Assembly: GCA_001939145.1 (NCBI GenBank)
Contig: LSRX01000507.1
Coordinates: 59,492-123,491 of the forward strand
Source of the DNA: Symbiodinium microadriaticum
Lineage: Eukaryota; Sar; Dinophyceae; Suessiales; Symbiodiniaceae
DNA: 64,000 bases
Direction of reading: 5' to 3'
This document shows positions 35,654 to 49,900 of this stretch, piece after piece. The notes under the pieces are model-generated. The model saw only the letters and a program-made list of their open reading frames with translations, was not told where the DNA came from and did not search any database. Each line of letters opens with the position of its first letter. The first letter of the stretch is position 1. A program made the translations under genes and the position numbers.

Positions 35654-37827
35654 CATCTCTAATTTCTACAGGGGCAGAAGAAGGCAGCAGCGTCCAGGCC
35701 CTCCGCGCGGGGACGTGCACCCGCAGTTCATTGGCGTACTCGAAAAGGAGAAGACTGGCAGGGCTTCCCCGAGAGTAAAATCAAACAAGCATCAACTGCA
35801 CAACAAGAGTGCCCCCTCCTTCAAACCCTGCCAGCCTTGCTCGGGAGCAGGAGGAAAAGCGTGCTGTTCCCCCACGGCATTGCGTGAGTGGGGCTTACAT
35901 CAGGTTGCCAAGGTTGGACTGAGATCGAATTAACCCCGTTTCCCCGAGTTCTACATAGTTGTTGAAGGCGAATTGAAAAGAAACTGGGATTGAGGGCGAC
36001 GTCGCCCTATGGAAAGGGTTGATTGGAGATGGGCTATATGGCCCGGATAAGAAATTCATACCTTCACAGCTACTCAATTCGAAATTCCCCCATGTACAAT
36101 GGCTAGTCGGAGTTTGTTCCCCCTTTGTGTTGTCCTTGATAAGCACAACAGCTTGCACATCATAAAGCGTCACGAAGAGTATCGAAAAGCAAAGATCATA
36201 GTTTGCAACGACATGGCGGCCCCCAGAACACAGGAGCCCCCTCAACTGAACCTGAGTACACAGATACCGCGGCATCAGATTTTTCACAGCGCTCACTGGT
36301 CATCAGAACTCGACCTTCTTGTCGTACTTCTCCTCTGTCTTGACACGTGTGCTTGCACTTGCCGAACTTGCCAGCTGAGGCTGGGGACAAATTTCACACT
36401 CAACCTTTCCCCCTCCATCTGTTGCTCCCCCGCCGTGTCGAGCGGCCATGCTGAGTCGGAGTTTCGCCGTGGCGGTTCCCGCACAGGCTCATTAGGCTTT
36501 GCCTTCATTGACTGGGAGCTTCGCTTCGGCGGTTCCCCTATATAGGTTCATTGGGCTTCTCTGCCATGCGGCCGGATCTGCATCCTCTATACGAGGGCCT
36601 CCCCTCCGGACACCATGGCCATTGACTCTCTGGGGCCTCGTCCCCCAGGTGCTCCTCATGTGGCTTGTTTGCTGGGCTGCCGTCCAGGTTGTCGTCAGGC
36701 CCGCAATCCGGTGGGGTGTCCTCTGACACACTTGCTTCATTTCTCGCATGCGACACTGTTGCTTCCCCTGCCATGTTCTTGGGTTCGGCTTGTTCACCTG
36801 CACTTCGTTGAGGTTTCCCCCGGCCTTCGGGCTCTGGTGCAGCAGCAGAGGTGTCCTTTTTTTGCGACGGGTAGCCTTGCGCTTCCCCCTCCGATTTGCT
36901 CAGATCCGCTGACGCATCCTCCAGGCTTTTTGCAACATAGCTGTGACCTGGTGGTTGGGGTATCGCATAACATACGCTCGGTTTTCATCGGCGATCTCGG
37001 GCATGTAGCCATCGACTATGTTAACCAGTCGGTCAGCTTGTTCCCCCACTCGGTATCGGTCGCACAAGCGTTGGCGATATTGCGCATAGCTCTCCTCATC
37101 CTCTTGGTTGAGGAGTTCCCCCGTCTGGGTGTCTTTAAACCCCCGTCCTCGCAGGGTTCAATTGCGCTGGAAATCCATTTATGTCCAGGGCCTCCGGGAC
37201 GTAGAGTAAGTGTAGTCCCCATTGTGTGACAAACTGGGTCTTCTGGTCTAAGCTTGTCGTTGTGGCTCTCTGTGTTGTCGCTTGGGGCGAAGCTGGCGGC
37301 ACCGGCGGGTGCGGCTGCGTTGGCCTGCTGTTCCCCCGGATCCATGAAGTCTGCATTTTGGGTCCTCTCGCACGTGGACCTGTGGGAATCCGGTCTGACA
37401 GATCCCCGCCGCAGTCTGAAAGTCGCTATTTCGCCGTTCTTGCCACAGTCACGATCTCTGAGATGGTAGAATCCCCCGCCCAGTCTGGTCGTCGAAGGCA
37501 CGAACCTGAGTCACCTGAAACAAAAGGCCGTTGGACTAGGACTCCGTCCCCTTCCGGACAAAAAAGTCGAGGAAGAAGACCTCTCTAAACCCTAAACCCT
37601 AAATGAGGAAGCCCAACAGTTCAGCCCCGAGCTTCGTGTTGGACAGGTGGCTGAAACCGCACGCAGAGGAACAGTGAGGGAGTTCCGCTCAGGGACCACC
37701 CTCAGATCTGCATGTACAGCGATGCCTGGTTGGTGACCAACGCATGGTACATCGCCAGGGGCATCTGCACGTAGAAGATCTGTGGGGCGCTCCACCACAG
37801 CTCCACGGCAGCCCGTCTCTCCTTCGC

Positions 37828-37862
<35 letters not shown>

Positions 37863-37893
37863 CTCTCGCTCTCTCTCTCTCTCTCTTCCTCTC

Positions 37894-37924
<31 letters not shown>

Positions 37925-40900
37925 ACCTGTCTCTCCACAGACATATATACTGGAAACGAATAAACATCAACAAATACATACAGCCTGTGTAAGCATAGTA
38001 TGGTGCACTCATTGTGCAGGGAACTGCTTTCTGGAGCGACAGTCGGGGTTCAGTGGCTCGCGGTCTAAAATCCATAAGCTATTCCAACCATAAGCTCTAA
38101 ACGTACTAAAGCCTAACACGCTAAACCGCTAAACCCTAGAACCTTAGACTAGAGCCCTAAACCCTCAGTCGCTATGAAAGCCTGTGGAGCTTCTGTGCAG
38201 CCCTCGACAGCAAGTCGCCTTGGAGATGCTCCCGGTGTTGGACTGATCAAAGTCCTGGTGTGAGGGTTACTTTAACCGATTTTGTGCTCTGATTTTGGAG
38301 GCAGGGGGGGGGGTATTGATAATAACCCGAAGCTGTCAAAGTCAAAGCCCTTAGACCGAATCCTTTAACCGAACCGCTGAACCCCAAACCTTAAGCCGAG
38401 AAGGGCCCTTGAACGAACCCTGTCACATAGGGCTCTTAATGACTAGAATAGGACGTTGGGGCGTTGTGTACGGGACAATGGCAAGTAGTGAAACCAAAAA
38501 AACATAGTAACACTCCTGGAACGTCGCCCAAAGGAGATCCCGTCTCTCCAGGTGCTTCGCATCCATCACAGCCGCCTTAGCACATGCTTAGGTCGTGGGC
38601 ACTTGTTTGCTTGGGCTTTAGGGCTTCGAGTGGAGATTTTGCTGGTTGCCTGGGCATCTCTTGGAATGTTTAGGGTTGTCAGCTCATTGCAAAAGTCAGA
38701 GTTCACAGAACAAACAATCAAGTTGCCATGACAAAGAACCACAGTATTCACTATAGAACCGGATTACGGTACCGGGCAGGTTAGGGTATCTTCTAGTGTC
38801 TGGGTTCTGTATACCATGCACTTGAGACAAATGTCTGGTAGCATTGCGAAACTACACCCACGCCCCTCCCCCCCGCCTGCCCGCAATCAACGACCACAGC
38901 TACTGTCACTCGCAAGTTCCGGCGGGCGGCCAGGAACTCGCTGTAGTCGATCTCTCCAGATCCGTCTGTGTCCAAAGCCAGGAAAGCCTGCTCAGTCACT
39001 TGCTAGGGAGGCTCTACACTCCAAAAGCCTCGGCATGCCACAAACCAAGCCCTGGAGTCCTCTCTTTTGGGGTAATTAGGCTCATAAGGACAACATATTT
39101 TATCAATTCCTGCAGACGTCTTCCCTTTGCCCCCCATGCTATTGCAAACCCTGGTCCACCCGGGCCCGGGGGAGGGGCAGGGGGTCCCTCGGGGGGCAAC
39201 CATTTACAGGCTTGGGGGCTTGAAGGGTTCAGGGGGTGTGGCTTTCAGCTTGCGGGTCCGGGCTTTGGGTGTCGGGCACTCTGAGCTATGACTGTGCCAC
39301 CCGGCTGAACCTCCTCCGCCCACGTGGCAGTCTTGCTGCCATCTGCCATGGCGAAACCAAGTTTCCACTCCTTCGGCGTCTACGTCGAGGATCCGTTTGG
39401 TTATGTAGGGCTGAGAAGGTCTGTTGCATTGCTTTGGTTACACATCTTGTACATCTTGTATGCCAATCAGCTTACAGAACTTGGACTGCCGGGAGCTCGT
39501 GCGCCATCTCGGGTCTAGTCTATGGGACCATCGTATTAACTTACTTGGTCATGTATTTGCAGCAACGTAAGAACCGCTAGAGCGCAAACTAGGGGACAAA
39601 CCGCGGTTTTCTGTTTCGGGGTTTAGCAGATGAACTAGGGGGGTCGAGATGCTTCGGCTGTTGCTAGCACTTGCTGTGCTTGCATACAGAAGTAGGGAAT
39701 TACTTCCAAACCTGACCCTCGACAAGGATTACAACATTCAGGCTGTGCCCCCCAGAAGTGGTCCTCCAGAGAAATGGTGCCATCTCCGTTTGAGTCGACC
39801 GACTCGAACTTTTCCAAGAGCTTCTGAAGCTCATAACCTCCCCAAACCAGCTGGGAGGGCCTATTGGCTTTAGGTTTTAATGTTACTCGTGAAAGAAATA
39901 ACTAAGGGCTTGCCTTTGGGGCAGTTGGGGTTGTGCTCTCGGCTTACAGCTTCGGCTTCAGGGTTGAGTTGAGTGCGTAGCTCGAATCCCTAACCCCTAA
40001 CCCACACCACCTCCCTAGTGCAGGGGTCGTAACAATAAAGACATCATGACAATCACCATAGTACTAAGAACAACCATTCTCATAACAATTACAACAATAC
40101 TATCGAAAATCATAACATATCAGTAATAGCCATAGTCAGAGACTTCCTACTAGTATTGGCAGCAGTGAAGGCAAATGTAATCATGCTTGCCTGGGGTTTG
40201 GGGCTTTCTTGTCCCACAACCATAGAAACAACAGTGCAACAGTTACTACTGATTCTACCCCCCTATACATAAGCCCCTAAACTTTCCAGAGCACCGCCCC
40301 ACCTTCGAGATGCCTCGCGGCAGCGGTCAGAGCCGCCTCAGGGGAGGCCCAATGGCCCAAGGGCTCAGTGGGGGAGACGGGCTTACAGGGGGGTTGGCCT
40401 TGTAAGTTTAGGCCAGAGGTTTTAGGGCCGGCCTGGACGTGCTGTTCAGTGTCCTCGGCTTAAGACTTTGTGGGGTTTTGGGGCTCGGGACAAGACAGTG
40501 GCAAGCTTGTGCCCATCTTACGGTGTCGCAATTCAGGCTTACGTGATTGGAGTTTAACACTTGCAGTGGCTTTTAAGGCTGACCGAGTCCAGACGCCCAG
40601 ATACTAGTATGGTAGGAACACGACATGACTTACTTTGTGCGAGTTTTCGATTTTCAGGCTTGGGGCTGCAACGTTTTAGGGTTAGGCGTCTTGAAGGGAA
40701 GACACGCGAGCTCTTCGTGTCGCCTCACACCCGTCTTCCCAAGAGGTACTGGCTCTCGGGGTAACGAGACATACGGTGATGACTATGCAGTTGAAACCGG
40801 AGCTCTACCTTATAGCTCCAATACCTACCCAGTAATCTTCAAGTATACCGTAACCTCTACAGCTCTTTACTCCTCACATTTAATCTAAACCAGCAAGCAA

Positions 40901-43900
40901 TCACAACAACCCCAAATCCGTCAAAAAGTCAAGTCATTTAACCATCAAAGCACGGCTGGCCTTCTTCATGCTTGAAGCAGATGTAAAGTTTTCCACGTTC
41001 TTAGCGATGGCGGAGAGCACCTGCCCCAATTGGCATTCTAAATTCGGGCAAAGGCTTGGGTAGGTACGCGGTCTAGGGCTAGGGAATATCGGGCTTGGGT
41101 TTTAGCGGAGTATACGCGTTTAAGGTTAAGGTTGAAATCAATTCCGCGCCTCCTGTGAGACGTTCTTTGCCTCCCTTGTACAGAGGACGTGGAAACCTTC
41201 CTGGAACTCGCCCTTGGAGACTATTCCGTCCTCTTGCAGGCTGTTGAGGAAAAGCACAGACGCTCAAGCTGCTACAAGCATGTCAGAACTAGCACTACTG
41301 TACTGAGAATCTCAACGCAGGAAGTGGCAGCAATTAATGGCTCCCCTGGTTGCAGCAGTTCGTGGCTTCGCTTCTACATGTACTCTGCAATTTAATTCCA
41401 TGTTCTGGTTACCTTGCCTTTGGTGATTCCCCCTTTGCACTTTTGTAGACAAAAGAAACAACTGAACGGCACAGGTAGGGCTGCAGACTACAGCAGTTGG
41501 ATCTTCGCAGCAATCATCTACGAGCTTCCATGCTCCTGATTCCCTTGGTGTGATGGGCAAGCTTCTGACTCTTCCTGCGAAGTTTGGAATGAGAAGATGC
41601 CTAATGATCACGGGACATGGGAGGTTTGAGTCATGCGCTGCCGTAGCCAGCTGCAGTCCTGGTTGGCGTCCAACCGCTCAAAAAGATCCTGCAGGCCGGA
41701 TTTAGGGCTCTGGCAGATGTCGGGGTTTCGGACTTAGGACTTTAGGGTGTAGGGCTGTCGAATTTGGACTGAAGAGTATTCGTCTAGAATATCGCTGTTG
41801 AGATTCTGCCGTTCAGGGTGTACGGGATCCCTACAACAGCCTCCAAACGACACCAACTGAAAGGACTCGGGATCCGAAATACAGATTCTCCCAATTTGGA
41901 TTTTCCACCTGTAAACCCCCAGCCTCTGCACTTTGGGCCCTAAATTAAATCCACCTTCTTTTCAGTCCCTTTAGGCCACGAAGGCTGTGTCTCTTCCGCA
42001 CCGGTCCTTCACCGTGTCTGGCTCATGTCCCAGCTTGAGAAGATACTCTTGCAGCTCCTGAGCTCAGGGCAAATCATAGAATCCCGATCGTACTTGAAGG
42101 AAATCGTTCCGGCTGTGGCTCCGATTCCGCCAGCACCAGGGAAAGCACTTTGGCAGTGCTCCTGGTTTCCTGGTGGTCTCCTGGGGGTCTCTTGGTGCTC
42201 TCTTGGTGGTCTCCTGGTGTCGTGGCGGTCACCTGCTGCTCTGTTGCTGGGTCTCCTATTGTGCGCTCTCTGGTGCTGGTCTTTGGCATCCTGTTCGTCG
42301 TGGTCGTCCTGGTCGCAGTGCTCGTCGTGGGTGGTAACATGGCGTAAATGCTGGAAAGCCACAGCTGGCAACTAGTTGGACCTGCGTTTGTGCACGCAAT
42401 TTAGTAGTGTTGGTATGTGATGGTGGTCGTGACGCCCTGCTTCTGTTGTGATCACTGTTTGGATCTCTACTGGCATAATACTTGCTAAGGCTAAGTTAGA
42501 AGCAGTCCGCGCTATGCGAGCCACTGCAGAAAGCACTATCTAAGGCTCTATAAGGCCTGCCTATAGCCTATAAAGCCTGAACCCCAAACAAGGCCCGAAA
42601 CTCTAAAGCCCCAATACCCAAAACCCTGAAGCCAAGCTCCGAAACCCTAAAACCCGAAATTCCTTGAACTCTGAACCCCTAAAGCTGAAGCTAATCACAC
42701 GCCCCCGAGCCTGCATGTCGATGGTGCCAGAGCCATCTCGGTCAACATTTGCGAAGGCCGTTTGGCAGGTCTCCTTCAATCCATAGGGTTTAGAGGGTTT
42801 CATGGGGTTTGGGGCGAGGAGCTCTTTCTGAGGGCCCTTTTCCTCGTAACAGCAAAGCGGCATGACAGCTTTACAGTCCAGGGTGTACGGATTTCGGAGG
42901 GCCGAGATTCAGAGTTTAGGGGGCTTCATAGGTTCAGGGTGGAACCAAGGATTCAAGTCAGCTGATTTCGGAACCATAGTCTTGATTTCCACGCCGTTTT
43001 CCAGAAAACAAGCTCATGTTTCACTACGGAATCCTGAAAGAACCCTTTGCAACACGCCCAGTAGTGCCCGTATAGAGGACTGCATTGGGAAACATTTGGA
43101 AGCCGCTACAAGAGCCTCGCTTTATATCCATGTTTTCCGAATCTCAAGCTTGGCAAATGGTGCTCGTTCGCACTTGTTGAAGCTTCCATTCGGCTTGCCG
43201 AGCAACAACCAGAATAGCCCTTTTCAGAAACACTGGGATATGGAAGCACTTTCCAGAAGCCCAAGAAAGATTCCTCATTTGAGGATTTCCTCTGGTGGAA
43301 GCCTGTATCAGAATTTGAGGTAAATGATCTTTAGGAACCTACGTCTTGAAGACTCTCGAACCCTGATCCCCCAATCCCTGGACGCTTAAAAGCGCAAAGC
43401 CAAAATCTGTTCAGATCTCTGGATTTCGAATGTTGAAAGCCTACGAGCTGAGGAAATCAAGCTCGAGGTTCAGGACTGTAGGGTTCAGGATCATACTTGC
43501 ACGTCCAGAAGATTAGTAAGTATAGGTTAAAGTTAAACTGCGTGCGGTCATAACGGATAGCCCCAATTACGACAGCTTCAGCCACAAGGAGCGCATTATA
43601 CTATAACTATAATACAGGAACCACCCCAAAATAGTATAGGTACTTATTTAGGTCCCTACATTAGGGGTCTTCGGATTTGGAGCTCAGGCTCAGGTTCGGC
43701 CTCCAAGCCCCAAAACCCCAAGGCTCCATCCTTCGCATCCATGAAGCCATGGCTCGCGAGCGCTTTGGAGCTCGGCCTGGGATGGTGACCAGGGCGCACT
43801 TGGATCTTTTGGTTGGTTCTAGGCGGTTTCATCACTGCAAAAAAAAATTCCGTCTACGAAATCCCAAAGAGCCTCTAAGGTGAGCTTCTGAGCCAAGCAA

Positions 43901-46900
43901 AATGGAACACCTGATTCACACGAGACAGGTATTGCGCTCTCTGGAGACGTTGGGCATCAGGGCATCAGGCAAGGGCTCAGGGTTTTCAGGCGCTGAAAGA
44001 AGGTTCCTGTTGGGTGGGTTTTGGGTTTAGGGCTTGCGACCTGAATTTGGGCTCCGGGTGCAAGGGTGTTGAGACCAATTAACCGACTAAAGCTTCGCAC
44101 CTTGAGGTAGGGAGTTCGAGCATGCTCTCTTTCAGAGTTGTTTTGGGTTTAGGGTTTCAACGTTTTGCTCGAACAGACTTTAATGTTTGGAGTTTAGGGT
44201 GGCAGAACTTGTAAGATACCCGCATCAGGCGGGTAAAAAACCGTCACATTCACGACGTTCCATATTCCCACAGTCCCAAAGCCCGCCAGAATTGGCTTGG
44301 AGGATCAGACCTTGTCATGTATTTAATTTAAGCACAATCACCCGCATGCCACAAGCCTTCACCTAAACCCTAAACCAGTCCACTACCTCGTAAGATCCTG
44401 CTTCTGGCATCTCCGATACAGGAGTTTCTGAAAATTGAGGGACCCCAATACAGGATTGATGCTCGCCATAAGGAAGGACAGCCCCGAGTAAGGTCAAGTT
44501 TGAGAAAGCCCCCGATACCTGAACAAAGCCTTGGTCACGTCGGGCAGCCTGTTTGTGTGAACTGGGATGAGGCATTGCTGGACAAAGTCGAAAGCCTTGG
44601 AGTTTAGGGTTGGCGGGAGTCCTTCTGTAGCTAACAGTACTTCCTTGTCAAGTGGTGAGCTTCGGAGAACCCAACACCCCTTGCCTTAGCAAGGCAATTT
44701 GAACCGTGCTAAGGGTCCCACCATTGTTTATGGCATGTTGCTTACTTATTGGATACTTGTGTTGTCTCAGGGCGCTGACATTTGGAAATCAAACTAATCG
44801 AATCTCCTGCAACTGCTCCTGCGTTTCACCGATGGGCTTCAACATCTCCGTCCTCCGGCCAAAATGCCCCCAAGAGACCTCACTACTGTAGGCGCCCGCT
44901 CTCTTGAGCTTCGGTAAGGCCTGGCAGCGAATAGCGAATGCCCTTGTGAAGAGGAAGAGCTCCAAGGAAGGGATGGTAATCAAGGTGACAATGCACAAGC
45001 TGGCTGTTCCGGGGGCAGCCTCTCAACTTGCAAGCCCAGCCTAAGAAACCTTGGCCAAGCAATATAAGCTAAAATATGGGCGGCTTCTTATACTATGACC
45101 TTAGCTAGAATCCTTCACGACCGGGTCTTGGGAGTCCGCAGAAAAAAGCCTGCCCACCTCACCGTCTTCCACGAAGGCCACCAGCCTTGGGGCAGAAAAA
45201 CGGGTGACACATCAAAAAAATGATAAGCATCAAAAAAATACCACGGTAGCCATCAAAAAAGATGATAAGCATCTAAGAAAGATTGATTAGAGGGTGTAGG
45301 CTTTAGACAGTAGCCATCAAAAAAATTGATAAGCATCAAGAATCAATTTGCATGGAGGGTTTAGGAATTGTAAAGCTGTTTATCAAATTTTTAGATGCTT
45401 ATCATTTTTGTTGATGCTTATCAATTTTTTTGATGCAGAAAAAAACGAAGGATCGGGGCAGGTAAAACAGAGCTTCAAACGCTTCGGTGGAAGGATTGTC
45501 TCAATCGGTAACCCAAGTTGAGCAGAAGTCGAACCATCTGTCATCAACACTTTCGCTCTCTCAAAGCTAACGGCCATGCGTTAATCCTACACCGGAAAAT
45601 CCAAAATCCTAAGCCAACTCGAATCTGCTGAACCGCAGCTGCTTTTGCCACGCAGCTCTTCGAGACTGTAGGGCAGCTCTCCAACGAGAATGACATGCAC
45701 AATGACACCTGCCGAGCATCCGTGCCCTCTCTGCGTCTTCCGGTTTCTTTCTCTCTTTCTGTCTCTGTCTCCCTGCTTCTCCCTATAGAGTAGCTTTGAA
45801 GGTTGAGTCTGCCGAAATGCGCATGCCAGTCGTGGCCATCATTGCCTATGGTGTTGACCTGGAAAAGTATGCATAATTTTAATTTTTAATCATACCATTG
45901 CTGTTGTTAAAGTATTACTAAGAATCAAACGTGGATAGACAAAAATGCAGATGATATGGTGGAACATGACGTGTGCACGTGAGAACAAACGTGAGGAGTA
46001 CCCGCAATCGACATTGTGACCGAGAGCATGATGACCATGATGAAGATTCCAGGATTGCGATCATGACATCTCTTGAAAATTCAAAATTCAAGAAATGGAT
46101 GCCTCCTCTCTCAGAGGGAAAACGCATGGGGCAGACCAAGCACTCTAGAAATGCCAGACCTCGGTCCTCGGGCCCTTCAACCCTGCAGGATAACAGCTGC
46201 TACTGCAGGTTACCGGGTTATGGAACGGTTCATGCAGGGAGGTAAGGACGGTGACACAAGTGACACATTACATGCGCAAGTGAAAGGGCTTTCATGGCAT
46301 GCTGTCATCTAACAACCATCTCGTTCAACAGTACTTGTAGTTTGGGATCGCGATTTATTAAGCTTACACTCTACCACAGAAAGAGAAGATTTTCAATCCT
46401 ACGCCCGAAACCGCAAACCTTGACCATAACAGGCTGCCTTGAGCTGCCCCTACAACCTCGCTGCGGCCGAAGTGACCAAGTGACCAAACGTCGCATCGGA
46501 AGTCATAGGACTTGCCTCGAGTTCTGCTTAAAGCTTAAACAACTTATATAGCGATCGATGAACCTTCACAGACTTTGTAAGGCTGTGCAAGGGCTCCAGC
46601 GTAAACTATGCTATAAGTCCCCAATGATGGCAACTTCATAACTCTATGACTCTATGACAGGGACCCAGTTGCCACCGCCCAGGTGGAGCGAGATCTCGGC
46701 GTTCAGCACAGCCATAACCTGATCAGACGATGCTTAACTTGGCCGCCTTAGGCTTGTACAGGACGCTAGACTGCACATGGGAGATTCCACTGGCGTGTGT
46801 TAGGGATTGCCAGAGAACATTGCATCGACATGCACTGTCTGCAAACATCATGGAACAAGAAACATTGGAACAACTGCAATCTAGTGGATGTTCAGTTATC

Positions 46901-49900
46901 GATGATGAGCGACGAGATGCGCGGGCTCAACTTCGTGGGCGGGGCCGGGGCACTAGGCATGCGTGGAGAGCCCGGTGTTTTGCACTATCCAGCAATTATT
47001 CGAAAGCTCGCACTTTTTACCTGCTGCACAATAAACTCGAAAACCCCAACCCTTGACCGCTGCACCTTAAACTGCATATCTTCGTCCGGAGTGGCCTCTG
47101 GAGCCATGTACTCTGCCGTGCCAACCTCGGACATTTGAGGGCCGCTTCAGGACCAAATTGGCATTTTAGGATCTCAGTGCTCTCCGGTTTGGGCTGGGCC
47201 CGGGCTATCGGGCCAACATGAGGCTCCCTTCTACACTTATGGCTGATGGTCTGGCAGTGACATGCTTAAGAAATCCCGCAACGCAACTGACAAGCACCTT
47301 GCTGATTGAGATGGTATGCCGTGCAATCATACTTTCGCACGAACTTGACACTTTGAAGACCCAAAAGACGAAACAGTTCTTCATTCAACAGTGCACATAC
47401 GGTTGATGATATAAATCCTGCATTACCCATAATAAAGAATATTCCATAATTCCAATAGTTTAGGGTCCTTAAAGTAATGCAGGATTTATATCATCAACAG
47501 TATGTCCTAGTCATGTGTATTTTCTGGCAGTATGTAACCGAAATGTAAGCCCTAAATGTAAACAGTATCCTTCGTGTCAGGACCCCTAAACCAGGAGGGC
47601 CCATGTGAGAAACCTCAACACAAGACAAATAAACAACTGCAGCGACACCGAACCCCCTTATAAGATCCGAGAAAACGCCCATAACTCCATAGTAAATCCG
47701 TCAAAGCCCTCTTGATAAGAAAGTGAAGCACTCATTGCAAAGCAAAGATGTAACACCTTCGTCAGCAAACAAATATTCAAGCCCGTCCTATGTCGGCCAC
47801 GGCACGAAGGAGTTCAGTGGCGGGACATCGTTGAACGATTTGTCCTGGGCTTGTGAGGCCTAGGGTTTCAGATAAGGGCCCTCATCACAGCAATAGGAAT
47901 TTGGGGAAGTTGCAGTACAGTGTGGTGTAGTTATCATAAGGCACCCTAATGAATTTTATTATGATGGCATGCTCAGGCTTCTGGATTGGCGGTGTCGGGG
48001 TTAGGGTTCGGGGTTTTGGGGGCGTGGGGGGTTTTGGCTGTAACATTTTGTGATTGGGAGTGGGTAATCAAGGATTTATGTGGTTTAGGGAGTTAGGGTT
48101 CCTTCCGAAGATTGCATTACACGCAAGTTGGAACATTCTGTCCAAGAACAGCCTAGCATCCGAGGCCCGCGACTTGACGTTGCAGATTTGATCGCAAACC
48201 GTGCGCTTGTGCGCCTGTGCAAGGGACTCTGACGTGAAGTGGAAAGAACAAATCACAGAATGAGGGTACGTGACCCGGCCCGAAGCTACAGATCTAGACG
48301 AAAAGCAGAATGATACAACTGAGTCGCTCAACCCAAGCCTGAGAGTACACAGAAAGGCCACAACGATGCCAATGCAGACAACCGTTGGACCTACTCAACT
48401 GCCCAAAACCTCAAAATCCTCATAATGCACATGAAAACCTAGAAGCGTTCGAAACAACCCAGAACCCAATGCCAAAAACCCTAGTCCTAAAATAAGCCCC
48501 TAAACCATACCCAAAACCCAAGCTGCAGCCTCATGTGTAATTCCCCCATCCTCCGCAAAAGAACCTTATTCAGAGCTCAGGGGCTGGTGGTTGCAAGTAA
48601 GGTTGAGTTTACTTCAAAGAAACCAAAGGCGATCCTCCAAGATGCCACATACCCTGAAAACATGAAGACCCTCAAACAACAAAAAGAAGGCCCCAAGAGA
48701 ATCTCCGAAAGCCCCAAAAAGGGGCCCCCAAACAACCTCCCCCCCCCCCCCCCACGGTTTTCTTGGCCTTGATCTGCCGCGCTAAGCCGAAATCTGCCAA
48801 GCGCAGAGGTGAATCTCGCAGTTCCCCGAGCTTCCTCGGTCTCAGGCCGCCAGGATTAGGGGTTAGGGGTTTAGGATGGTTTAAGGGGTTTAGGGTTTAG
48901 GGGTTTAGGGAGTTTAGGGGTTTAGGGGTTTAGGGTTTAGGGTTTAGGGTTTAGGGTATTTCTCGCAGAACAAGAGTAGTCCCAGTAGCATGCCATTCGT
49001 ATGATTGGTGGTAATTTTGGCAAGATGCTTCGTAGTAGTATTGCAACTGGTGCTATTATTAAAATATCATGCTTCTGACCACTACAATTTTGACAAGTAG
49101 CAACTGTTCTGATTATCACACTGGCAGCTAAGTTCACCAAGCCAACGAACGATAGCTTTTTAAGCATTGATATTTAGACCCCCCAAAAGCTAAACCATCG
49201 CATGTATCGCTAGTGGTGCGTTCATTGATTTACGTTTTCAGTTTGTGTATGGCCTTGCTTGCAGAGGCACGACTGAGCCATGGTAGCTTCAAGAAATTAA
49301 CCCCCAAGATCCTAACACAAGAAGCCTCATAATATACTATAATTAGTCAAACACGCGTGCGGTTTGGGGTTTGGGGTTGTGGGCTTGAACTTTTGAGTAA
49401 CCCAACCCGGCCCAACCCCCTGTGCTACAAGCACACTCAACCCCTGCCATTGGCAGGCTGGTCGCCTCACAAGAAACCAGCCTGCCTTCGGATGGTAGTT
49501 TACAGTAACACGAAGCTTAAAAACCCGTTGATCCCCTAGAACACTGTGGGCCCCATGTGGGAGCAGTTATAGACCCTTGCCGGCACAACGACCTTACCCT
49601 ACTACTATGTAAGCAATTCAGGGCGAATCACAAACCTTGCTATCGAAATTGCTCTACGAACAATAGGATATTGCAGGTGAAGCTAGCCCCTAACCGCTGT
49701 TTTCGAAAACGCTACAAAACACTTGTATAGCCTTACAAAGACCTCAGAAAACCAATCAAGGCCCCTTAGAATGCTGCTTCCGGCTGGCCACCTTACAAGG
49801 AGCACATTCTCCGGTTTCAGATCCCGGTGGCAGACGCCTCGAGAGTGACCTTTCCGAAAGCTCCGAACGTAGAGGCCCAGAGGGTTAGGCATCAAGGACA

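Noticed and set aside
45119-45185. Longer exon reading LVAFVEDGEVGRLFSADS
   Set aside because: Open and protein-like, but in the wrong phase for the preceding kinase exon and without a kinase counterpart. Kept only as an alternative to the micro-exon.
46655-46712. Minus-strand segment VMAVLNAEISLHLGGGNW as a kinase exon
   Set aside because: In phase with the APE exon, but it does not match any kinase segment, and the DVWSL exon joins the APE exon directly.
48857-48958. A true chromosome end
   Set aside because: Coding exons of the same kinase gene continue on both sides, so the array is interstitial.
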